Shown here: in pieces, positions 1 to 7,140 of the stretch
How the letters are laid out: each line of letters opens with the position of its first letter
Position numbering within the stretch: position 1 is the first letter of the stretch
Assembly (NCBI GenBank): GCA_023228445.1
Contig: JALOBD010000026.1
Coordinates: 1-18,001 of the forward strand
Direction: 5' to 3'
DNA length: 18,001 nucleotides
Source: Sphaerochaeta sp.
GTDB lineage: Bacteria > Spirochaetota > Spirochaetia > Sphaerochaetales > Sphaerochaetaceae
The notes under the pieces: generated by a model
Told to the model about the DNA's origin: nothing
The model's database searches: none
Seen by the model: only the letters and a program-made list of their open reading frames with translations
Position numbers and translations under genes: made by a program

Positions 1-1
1 C

Positions 2-274
2 CCGCTCTTCACCGGCGGTTTGATGCTCGGAGCACTCTTCATGGCCACCGACTACGTGACCAGTCCGATCAGCGCAAAGGGACAGGTCATCTACGCGGCG
101 GGCTGTGGATTCTTCACCTTCCTCTTTCGCATCTTTGGCGGCATGCCGGAGGCGGTGAGTGTCTCGATCCTCTTGATGAATGTCATCACTCCGACGATCG
201 ACCGCTTCGTCGTCCCACGCAAGTTTGGTGATACGAGAGAGCAGCGCAAGCTCGCAAAGGAGCGCAGAGTATGA
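2..274 (+). CDS. rnfD: Electron transport complex subunit RnfD, C-terminal part
   Basis: The gene is open at the left edge, so only its last 90 or so residues are visible. RnfD is an integral membrane subunit of the Rnf complex, which couples ferredoxin oxidation and NAD+ reduction to Na+ or H+ export. The visible part carries the conserved GG-x-LGA-x-FMATDYVTSP stretch of RnfD/NqrB, then two hydrophobic segments and a basic cytoplasmic tail. The covalent FMN attachment site of RnfD lies upstream of the window and cannot be checked. The stop codon overlaps the rnfG start codon (ATGA), which suggests translational coupling. Identity is supported both by the motif and by the four rnf genes that follow in canonical order. 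Confidence 0.93.
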   Translation, partial: PLFTGGLMLGALFMATDYVTSPISAKGQVIYAAGCGFFTFLFRIFGGMPEAVSVSILLMNVITPTIDRFVVPRKFGDTREQRKLAKERRV

Positions 275-828
275 CAAAGAATATCCGCTATGCGCTGATC
301 CTCCTCGCCATCTGTGGTGTCGCCGTCTTCTTTTTGGCACTGACCAACTCCATTACGGCGCCCGTCATCGAGGAGATGGACCACCAGAACCGGCTCAAGG
401 CACTTGAGGCGGTCAGCGGGGGGTTTGAGATCGGAGAGCAGGAGGTCGTCGATGGCCAGCCGTATGTCACCTATCGCATCGACCTCAGTGAAGGTGGGAA
501 CGCTGCCGGATGGATCTTGGGTCTGAAGAGCGCCGGCTACGGCGGTGAGATGACCTTGGTCGCCTCCTACACCCCCGATGGGGTGATGCAGTACGCCCAG
601 CTTCTCGGCCACAGCGAAACACCGGGCCTCGGGAAGAAAGCCGAGGAGAGCTGGTACATGGAGAAGTTCAAGAACACCGGTGGCCAGCAGCCGGTGCCGA
701 CCTCGAAGGCGATGCTCAGCGCCGATGACGCACAGGCGATCAGCGGTTCGAGCGTGACCTTCACCGCAATCGCCAGGGCGATCGCAGGGGGCAGTGACTA
801 CGTGAAAAGCCTCGGAGGTGCACAATGA
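271..828 (+). CDS. rnfG: Electron transport complex subunit RnfG
   Basis: RnfG is the extracytoplasmic flavoprotein subunit of the Rnf complex, anchored by one N-terminal helix. The 185-residue protein has a hydrophobic segment at about residues 7-27 and then an FMN-binding domain with the typical GYGG (residues 90-93) and GHSETPGLG (about 112-120) motifs. The covalent FMN site normally reads S/T-G-A-T, with the flavin on the Thr. Here the equivalent residues 158-163 read SGSSVT, so Ser161 stands where the Thr is expected, and the usual Asp before the motif also seems to be missing. The start is an ATG overlapping the rnfD stop, with AGGAG at 258-262. The gene ends in an ATGA overlap with rnfE. 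Confidence 0.95.
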   Translation: MTKNIRYALILLAICGVAVFFLALTNSITAPVIEEMDHQNRLKALEAVSGGFEIGEQEVVDGQPYVTYRIDLSEGGNAAGWILGLKSAGYGGEMTLVASYTPDGVMQYAQLLGHSETPGLGKKAEESWYMEKFKNTGGQQPVPTSKAMLSADDAQAISGSSVTFTAIARAIAGGSDYVKSLGGAQ

Positions 829-1454
829 AACTGAACTGGAATGAACTGACCAAAGGCATCTTCAAGGAGAACCCGGTCTTCATCATCGTGTTGGGCCTCT
901 GCCCGGTCCTTGGCGTCTCGACCCAAGTCTCCAACGCCATCGGCATGTCGGCCGGTGTGTTGTTCGTGCTGCTCTTCAGCAACCTGCTGATCTCTGCGCT
1001 GCGCAACTTCATCCCCGCCTCGATCCACATCCCCGCCTATATCGTCATCATCGCCAGTTTGGTGACGATCACCGAGATGGTGATGCACGCCTTCGTGCCC
1101 GCCGTCTACAGTGCGCTGGGAGTCTACCTGCCGCTGATCGTCGTCAACTGCATCATCCTCGGCCGCGCCGAGGCGTTTGCAGCGCGCAACACCGTCATCG
1201 ACTCGATTCTCGATGCAATCGGGATGTCCATCGGCTTTGCCCTCGGTCTGACGTTGATCGCCGTGATCCGCGAGCTGTTGGGCAACGGGACGATCACCCT
1301 CTTTGCCATGGGAGGCTTCGATGGGGTCATCCGTGTCCCCTGGTTCTACAACAACCCGATGAGGGTCATGAGCTTGGCTCCCGGGGCCCTGCTCCTGATG
1401 GGGTATCTGAAGGCGTTCTTCGATTGGAAGGGCGCACGAAAGAAGGAAGCGTAA
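825..1454 (+). CDS. rnfE: Electron transport complex subunit RnfE
   Basis: RnfE is a polytopic inner-membrane subunit of the Rnf complex, paired with its paralogue RnfA. The 209-residue sequence has about six hydrophobic helices and the two family signatures: GLCPVLGVS around Cys26 and YLPLIVVNC ending at Cys109, followed by ILGRAEAFA. By analogy with NqrD/NqrE, the two cysteines of this subunit and the two of RnfA hold the FeS cluster buried in the membrane. Length is normal for the family. A strong GGAGGTG (814-820) precedes the ATG, which overlaps the rnfG stop codon. Confidence 0.97.
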   Translation: MKLNWNELTKGIFKENPVFIIVLGLCPVLGVSTQVSNAIGMSAGVLFVLLFSNLLISALRNFIPASIHIPAYIVIIASLVTITEMVMHAFVPAVYSALGVYLPLIVVNCIILGRAEAFAARNTVIDSILDAIGMSIGFALGLTLIAVIRELLGNGTITLFAMGGFDGVIRVPWFYNNPMRVMSLAPGALLLMGYLKAFFDWKGARKKEA

Positions 1455-1455
1455 G

Positions 1456-2049
1456 ATGAGTTATATCGCCATACTCTTGACATTCATATTCATAAACAAC
1501 TTCATATTGGTCCAGTTCCTTGGCTTGTGCCCCTTCATCGGGGTCTCCAAGAGCAGTGCCAATGCCATCGGCATGGGAGCCTCGGTCACCTTCGTCACCA
1601 CCGTAGCGAGCGTGGTCACCTGGGCGATCTACTACTTCCTGCTCGTGCCGATGCACCTCGAGTACCTGCAGACGCTGACCTTCATCCTGGTCATCGCCAG
1701 CTTGGTCCAGCTCTTGGAGATGGTCATCCAGAAGATCAGCCCCGCCCTCTACCAGGCGCTGGGCATCTACCTTCCCCTGATCACCACCAACTGTGCCGTG
1801 CTCGGCATCGCCATCATCAACATCACCAATACCTACAATGTGATGGAGTCCTTCACCGCCGGCTTTGCCGCCGGGGCGGGCTTCACGCTGGCCATCGTGT
1901 TGATGAGCAACATCCGAGAGAAGCTTGACTTGATGCCGGTGCGGCGTGCCTACCGTGGCATGCCGATCGCCTTCATCTCCGCCGGGTTGATGGCGCTGTC
2001 GTTCATGGCGTTCGACAAGTCGCTGTTGACCAACTTGCATCTGGTATAG
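1456..2049 (+). CDS. rnfA: Electron transport complex subunit RnfA
   Basis: RnfA is the second small polytopic subunit of the Rnf complex, homologous to RnfE but inserted with opposite topology. The 197 residues form about six membrane helices. The signatures are NNFILVQFLGLCP with Cys25 and YLPLITTNC with Cys113, the cysteines expected to share the intramembrane FeS cluster with RnfE. The ATG lies one base after the rnfE stop, and a purine-rich GAAGGAAG just inside the rnfE end serves as ribosome binding site. Length and motifs are ordinary for the family. Confidence 0.97.
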   Translation: MSYIAILLTFIFINNFILVQFLGLCPFIGVSKSSANAIGMGASVTFVTTVASVVTWAIYYFLLVPMHLEYLQTLTFILVIASLVQLLEMVIQKISPALYQALGIYLPLITTNCAVLGIAIINITNTYNVMESFTAGFAAGAGFTLAIVLMSNIREKLDLMPVRRAYRGMPIAFISAGLMALSFMAFDKSLLTNLHLV

Positions 2050-2060
2050 GGGGTGATGAC

Positions 2061-2861
2061 GTGCAAATTCTACTGGCTGTATTGACGGTGGCGCTGCTTG
2101 GCGGTGCCTTTGGATTCGGCCTCTCCTATGCCGAGAAGAAGCTTGCCATCAAGAAGGATGAGAAGCTGTTGGAACTTGAGCCGATCATGCCTGGCGTCAA
2201 CTGTGGCGTCTGCGGGTATGCGGGCTGCAACGCCTACGCCGCTGCGATTGCCCAGGAGGGGGCCCAGCTGAACCTCTGTGCTCCCGGCGGCCCTGACCTG
2301 GTGGAGAAGATCAGCCAGATCATGGGGATGGTCGTCGAGGTCGACCCCGACCAGCGGCGCAAGGTCGCCCGGGTGATGTGCAACGGCAACATCGAATTCA
2401 CGGCAAAGGACTACCTCTACGATGGACCGATGGACTGCAACGCCGCGTCGTTGTTGATGGGTGGGGACAACACGTGCAAGGACGGGTGCCTGAGGATGGG
2501 CAGTTGCATCAAGGTCTGTCCCACCGATGCGATCAGCCTCGATGGACAGGGCTACATCGTCGTCGATGAAGCGAAGTGCATCAGCTGCGAGAAGTGTGTG
2601 GCGATCTGTCCGACCCACGTGATGCACATGATCTATGAGGACAGCGAGTACTCCATCGACTGCAACAGCAAGTTGCCCGGTGGACGAGTGCGCAAGTTCT
2701 GCTCTGTCGGGTGCATCGGGTGTAAGATTTGTGAGAACAAGTTCCCCGAATCAGGGTGCAAGGTGGAGAACTACCTGGCATACTTCGACCAAGCGGTACC
2801 ACACTCCCAGATAGCAGAAGCTGCCGAGGCGTGCCCGACGAAGATCATTATCAAGCGGTAA
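2061..2861 (+). CDS. rnfB: Electron transport complex subunit RnfB, iron-sulfur protein
   Basis: RnfB is the peripheral FeS subunit thought to take electrons from reduced ferredoxin. The 266-residue protein has a membrane-anchor helix (about 3-22), then a four-cysteine cluster domain (C48, C51, C56, C73), then ferredoxin-type modules. Module one uses C139, C143, C149, C153 and module two C173, C176, C179, C183. A third module has C218, C221, C224 and C258. In this last module the Cys normally before Pro is Phe228, and the second CxxCxxC set is absent, so probably one of its two clusters is gone. The start is GTG, chosen because GGGGGTGAT sits just upstream and the anchor follows directly. It is the last recognisable rnf gene. 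Confidence 0.95.
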   Translation: MQILLAVLTVALLGGAFGFGLSYAEKKLAIKKDEKLLELEPIMPGVNCGVCGYAGCNAYAAAIAQEGAQLNLCAPGGPDLVEKISQIMGMVVEVDPDQRRKVARVMCNGNIEFTAKDYLYDGPMDCNAASLLMGGDNTCKDGCLRMGSCIKVCPTDAISLDGQGYIVVDEAKCISCEKCVAICPTHVMHMIYEDSEYSIDCNSKLPGGRVRKFCSVGCIGCKICENKFPESGCKVENYLAYFDQAVPHSQIAEAAEACPTKIIIKR

Positions 2862-2864
2862 TAC

Positions 2865-4769
2865 ATGAGAGTACTCACCGGTGCATACAGTCTATTGGCC
2901 CACGGGGTTCCCCCATCCGCCTTTGAGCGGGTGGTGGAGCACACCCTCAAGCCACTCTTGACCCTCTTGCACCATCGCCAGGACGCGACGTTGCAGCTGA
3001 GCCTGCCCATGAGCCTGGTCGAATACCTCGATGCCGCCCATATGCCACTCTCGCTGTTGCTCTCAGACCTCTGCCGTAACGGCAAGGTTGAACTGCTCGG
3101 AGGTTCCTACCACCAACCGATCCTCAGTCTCATCGGCCCCAAGGACCGTTCCAACCAAATCGAGATGATGACCACCGCCTTGCGCAAGCGCTTCGGCCAA
3201 CGGCCGAAGAACTACTTCTGCCACGCCCAGATCTTCAGTCCAGCGTACATCAATGCGCTGAACATCTGTTGCATGGAGACGGTCATCACCTCGGTGGAGG
3301 GAGGAAATGGGGGAGGCACCGGGTACCAGGAGGAGCCCTACCTGATGCAGGAGATGGGCAAGAGCGTGACGATCATCCCCACCAGTGATGTGATCAACGT
3401 CGCGGTGCGCGACTACAGCTCCCTCTCCCTCTCATTCGCCTCGCTCCTGCGCCTCATCAAGGAGGTGCAGCAGACCCGTCCCCCCTTCTTCATGGCGATG
3501 ATCAACATCGACCAGTTGGTCCAAGGCGGCATCACCGCCGGGGAGACGGCCCAGCTCTTCTCCTGTCTGCTCGACCATGGTTGTGACGCCATTGAGGAGA
3601 TTCTCGGTCAGCAGGAAGTACCCAAGAAGGGCTATCTTCCCACTGGTTGGTACGGTCATGATGTCAAGCGTGGCCAACTGTATACGATCAACGACCTCTT
3701 TGTACGTGACGAGAGTGTGGCATACCTCTATGGACGCTACACGACGATGGTGGAGCACGCCCGCCTCTACAAGAAGGACAAGGATGTGCGACGACGACTC
3801 GAGTCGTTGATCCAACGCGCCAGCGTCGCCAGCCCCTACCTCCACGACGCCCATGGTTCGATGCTCCGTCCCTCGGTGCGTACGTTGGTGTGGCGGACCA
3901 TCAGCGAGGTGGATTCGATCCTCTCGTCGCTTGACGACCATACTTACGTACAGGTCGCCGACTACGACCACGATGAGGCTGACGAGCATTTGGTGATCAG
4001 CAAGAACCTCAGCTGTGTCATCGACTGCAAGGGTGGCTCTCTTGACGAACTGACCTATCTGCCGTCGTTGCACAACTACGGTGATGCGTTTGCCCCCCTT
4101 GGTGCGTTCGCCGTCTCGCAGAGCAGCCTCCACCCCCCCCACAGCGGAGAAAAACGACGGCTCTTCACCGATGTCATCATCAAAGAAGGGGCGGGCATCG
4201 AGGAGTATGACAAGCGCGATGGCCACACCTGCCTTGATCTTGGCCACACCCACTACCGCATCGATGTGTTGGACCGCAAGGCCACCGAGTTCCGGGCGAC
4301 ACTCAAAGTGGCAGACACCGCGATCATCGGCGGCAGTCTTGAGATCGTCAAGCACTACAAGGTGCGACAGAACACCGTCTTTGTGGAGATTACGCTGACC
4401 AACATCGCAAACGATCTGTTGGCATTCACCTACGGCATTGAGATTCCCATCAGCCTCGGTGCCAAGAACCTGCCGATCTCCTGCATGCTGATGGATGGCA
4501 AGAAGGGAACCATCACCCAGGAGAGTGAGATGGTGAGGCGGGGGGTGAAGACGATCAAGGTCCACGATGAACCAAACAGCACGATGCTCTCGCTTGTCTG
4601 TGACACGCGCTTTACCTTATTGAAAGAAGATTATACCATTGAGGCCAGGACCACCGTTGGCGATGAGACCATCTACCTGCACACCCTCTTCATGCCCTCC
4701 TGGGCGTTGAACCTGGAGGTTGGGGAGCAGAAGAAGATCACCTTCGGCTTCAGGGTGGAACGAAAATAA
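2865..4769 (+). CDS. GH57 / 4-alpha-glucanotransferase-like protein, probably catalytically inactive
   Basis: The 634-residue protein matches in length and layout the GH57 4-alpha-glucanotransferases, with an N-terminal barrel followed by DUF1925- and DUF1926-type regions. Seen directly: GGSYHQPILSLI (residues 79-90) corresponds to family motif 2, and the later LHDAHGSMLRPSVR-TLVW region corresponds to the central domain. However, the HNHQP-type motif 1 at the N-terminus is absent. The WLTERVW-type motif carrying the nucleophile Glu reads FCHAQIF here, with Ala121 in place of Glu. The DDGEKFG motif carrying the acid/base reads INIDQLV around residue 214. I infer a pseudo-enzyme, perhaps a glycan-binding or scaffold protein. 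No signal peptide is seen. It starts three bases after rnfB without a clear ribosome binding site, so it is probably expressed with rnf. Confidence 0.72.
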   Translation: MRVLTGAYSLLAHGVPPSAFERVVEHTLKPLLTLLHHRQDATLQLSLPMSLVEYLDAAHMPLSLLLSDLCRNGKVELLGGSYHQPILSLIGPKDRSNQIEMMTTALRKRFGQRPKNYFCHAQIFSPAYINALNICCMETVITSVEGGNGGGTGYQEEPYLMQEMGKSVTIIPTSDVINVAVRDYSSLSLSFASLLRLIKEVQQTRPPFFMAMINIDQLVQGGITAGETAQLFSCLLDHGCDAIEEILGQQEVPKKGYLPTGWYGHDVKRGQLYTINDLFVRDESVAYLYGRYTTMVEHARLYKKDKDVRRRLESLIQRASVASPYLHDAHGSMLRPSVRTLVWRTISEVDSILSSLDDHTYVQVADYDHDEADEHLVISKNLSCVIDCKGGSLDELTYLPSLHNYGDAFAPLGAFAVSQSSLHPPHSGEKRRLFTDVIIKEGAGIEEYDKRDGHTCLDLGHTHYRIDVLDRKATEFRATLKVADTAIIGGSLEIVKHYKVRQNTVFVEITLTNIANDLLAFTYGIEIPISLGAKNLPISCMLMDGKKGTITQESEMVRRGVKTIKVHDEPNSTMLSLVCDTRFTLLKEDYTIEARTTVGDETIYLHTLFMPSWALNLEVGEQKKITFGFRVERK

Positions 4770-4789
4770 CCACATTGGAGACCATCACC

Positions 4790-5894
4790 ATGTACTTTCA
4801 GAATAAATCACTCTTTGAGTCCATCAAGGAAGAAGCGTACACCGTCTGGAGGCGTCTTTGACCCGCAAGGGATGAAGAAGGAGATCGACGAACTTGAGGC
4901 AAAGACCCTGCAACCGGGCTTCTGGGATGATCGCAGGGGAGCAGAACAGCTCTTTGTCCAGCTCAATGGACTGAAGGACACCTACCACCCCTGGTCGACC
5001 CTGATCGCCTCCATCGATGAGATGGACGACCTGCTCGAGCTCTACGCCGATGAACCGGACAATGAGGACGAGCAGCAGCAGATCGACGAGCAGATCCTCA
5101 GCCTCGAGAAGCGCTATGGGGAGCTGAAGCTTACCACGCTGCTCGATGGCAAGTTCGACAAAAACGACTGCTTCTTGATGATCCATGCCGGAACGGGGGG
5201 AAACGAAGCGAGCGATTGGGCAAACATGCTGCTGCGCATGTACCTGCGCTACTGCGAGAACAACGGCTTTAAAAGCCAGATCCTCGACATCCTGGAGGAT
5301 GAGGGGGGAATAAAGAGCGCCACCATCCGCGTCAGCGGAGCGTATGCGTACGGCTACCTCAAGGGGGAGGCCGGCGTACACCGTCTGGTACGCATCAGTC
5401 CGTTCGACTCCCAGAAGCGTCGCCACACCTCGTTCACCAGCGTCTACGCCACCCCGGTCGTCGATGACACCATCGAGATCGACCTCAAACCGGAGGACTA
5501 CCGCCTCGACACCTATCGTGCCGGTGGGGCAGGTGGACAGCACGTCAACAAGACCGACAGTGCCGTCAGGATCACCCACTATGAGAGTGGCATCGTCGTG
5601 CAATGCCAGAATGAACGCAGCCAGCTGATGAACAAGGAGCTCGCCTTCAAGATGCTCAAAAGCCGCCTCTACGAGTACTATCGCCAACAGAAGGAGGCTG
5701 AGCACCAGAAGGACGCCATCGAGAAGAAGGAGATCACCTGGGGCAGTCAGATCCGCTCCTACGTCTTCCAGCCCTATACGATGGTCAAAGACCACCGCAC
5801 CGATACGAGTGTGGGCAATATCCAGGCAGTGATGGACGGGCAGATCGAGCCCTTCATCGAACGCTATCTGCAGTGGGCCCAAGGGGAGGAGTAG
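4790..5894 (+). CDS. prfB: Peptide chain release factor 2, expressed by programmed +1 frameshift
   Basis: RF2 releases the finished peptide at UGA and UAA codons. The frame begins at ATG 4790 (GGAG at 4777-4780), encodes 23 residues ending in Arg-Arg-Leu, and meets an in-frame UGA at 4859-4861. Skipping the T at 4859 joins it to the 344-codon main frame, giving 367 residues, the normal RF2 length. The product has the SPF stop-codon recognition tripeptide (residues 203-205) and the catalytic GGQ (248-250), both at positions expected from E. coli RF2. An ATG or TTG start further inside the main frame would lose the conserved N-terminus, so the frameshifted reading is preferred. The gene sits 20 bases after the GH57-like gene and 4 bases before the next. 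Confidence 0.96.
4847..4862 (+). promoter_or_regulatory. prfB: prfB programmed +1 frameshift site
   Basis: The codons TGG-AGG-CGT-CTT-TGA-C contain an internal Shine-Dalgarno-like GGAGG (4848-4852) three bases ahead of the slippery CTT, followed by the in-frame stop TGA and a C. This is the layout of the known bacterial RF2 autoregulatory site (CUU UGA C). When RF2 is scarce the ribosome pauses at UGA, slips +1 and makes more RF2; when RF2 is plentiful it terminates and gives a 23-residue peptide. Confidence 0.96.
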
Positions 5895-5898
5895 CGCG

Positions 5899-7125
5899 GT
5901 GACCAGGCGTCTGGTCCTCTGGGCCCTGCTGCTGACCACCACAGTCGGTGTGCTCGCAGCCGAGGAGTGGCGTGTGCAAATCATCGCCCTCAACCCACGG
6001 GCCGACCTGCTGTTGGTCACCGCCAGTGACGCGGCAACCGCATACGGCTGCCAGCTGGTCCTCACCCAAGCACGTCTCATCCACTGGCAAGCCCGTCGAG
6101 ATCAAGAGGCCAAAACGCTCACAGACCAAGCGCGCCACGACCTCTACGCTGCAGGTGATGAGAAGGCCCTGGCATCAGTCGTGGGCCGCGAACCGTCACC
6201 GGGTGAGCTTCCCACCTGCATCACCTACACTGCAACGCCCTACTCACCATCGTTGACGCACCTGGTACGTTTTGGGGGTGAAGCGGTCTCCTGGTACAGG
6301 GAGCGAGAGGGCCTTGACGGCCTTATCCTGCTCGATGTCCAGCGCTTTGATGACTTTGACCGGGTCGTCTGCACAGCGGTGGAGGAGGGCAGTGTCACCC
6401 TCCTCGACCGCTTGGTGCCCTCCGGGTCCTTCCACGAACTTGAAGAAGAGCTCGCTGCCGCGTTCCTCGGGTATGGCAGCGCCCATACTAAATCCGCTCT
6501 GCTGGTCACCGACGGACCGCTGTCGCTGACCATCACCCTCGATGGGGTGGTACAGAAGCCGGGAGAGCGGCTCTTCATCCTTGACCCTGGCACAATTGAT
6601 CTTGTCATCGCTGCCCCATCGCACACTGGGCGGGAGGAGTTGCTGCTCCTTGAGGAGGGGAGGGTGACCCGCTTTGATGCCACCCTCGATACAGTGGCAG
6701 AGGAGGCGGTCACGGTCCGGTCGCAGAGCGGGCGCGTCTCTTGGTTCGTCAACGGGATTGTGATGGATGCCAACCTCTCCTTGACCATCGAAGAACCGGT
6801 CTACCCACTCTCGATCCTGGCAACCAAGGAGGGGTTTGTTAACCAGGAGATCGGCCTCGCCCATGCCCCGGCAGAAGATCTTGTCATCACCATGGTGGGT
6901 GAGAAATCACTCTCCTCAGCATCTCTCAAGGGGGAGCAGGAGGACTTCTATAAAGAGCTGAGAAAGACTATCCTGCTCTTCGGAGCCTATGTGGCGACGG
7001 TTGCGCTGGGCAGTGCTCCTGCCCTTGAACACCCGTTCTGGCAGGTGGGACAGGTGGCCAGCGGTGGGGTAGCCCTGGTCAATCTGGTCTCACTGGTCGC
7101 ACAGTTGGCAACCTATGCACGATGA
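5899..7125 (+). CDS. Exported protein of unknown function with PEGA-like segment
   Basis: I do not recognise a family for this 408-residue protein. It opens with a clear signal peptide (basic MTRR, hydrophobic core, VLA-AEE cleavage site near residue 20), so it is exported. Residues about 215-255 (SLTITLDGVVQKPGERLFI and what follows) and again about 285-325 look like the short beta-rich PEGA-type repeats found in surface proteins. The C-terminus has two hydrophobic segments (about 354-372 and 378-405), suggesting anchoring in a membrane. The start is GTG with AGGGGAGGAG (5882-5891) overlapping the end of prfB. Its tight position between prfB and ftsY, upstream of the ABC operon, hints at an envelope role, but this is only context. 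Confidence 0.8.
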   Translation: MTRRLVLWALLLTTTVGVLAAEEWRVQIIALNPRADLLLVTASDAATAYGCQLVLTQARLIHWQARRDQEAKTLTDQARHDLYAAGDEKALASVVGREPSPGELPTCITYTATPYSPSLTHLVRFGGEAVSWYREREGLDGLILLDVQRFDDFDRVVCTAVEEGSVTLLDRLVPSGSFHELEEELAAAFLGYGSAHTKSALLVTDGPLSLTITLDGVVQKPGERLFILDPGTIDLVIAAPSHTGREELLLLEEGRVTRFDATLDTVAEEAVTVRSQSGRVSWFVNGIVMDANLSLTIEEPVYPLSILATKEGFVNQEIGLAHAPAEDLVITMVGEKSLSSASLKGEQEDFYKELRKTILLFGAYVATVALGSAPALEHPFWQVGQVASGGVALVNLVSLVAQLATYAR

Positions 7126-7140
7126 TGGGAGGAGTCGACG

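Noticed and set aside
3432..4565. Open frame of 377 codons on the - strand opposite the GH57-like gene
   Set aside because: It is an antisense shadow of a strong coding sequence, with low-complexity His/Asp/Val-rich translation typical of such shadows.
4611..4637. TTTACC and TATACC 15 bases apart near the end of the GH57-like gene, a possible prfB promoter
   Set aside because: The spacing is short and both boxes match only partly. The local AT-rich codons are suggestive but not enough to call a promoter.
4824..6080. Long open frame of 418 codons on the - strand opposite prfB
   Set aside because: It mirrors the GC-rich codon pattern of prfB and the next gene, has no recognisable domain or ribosome binding site, and both real genes on the + strand are clear.
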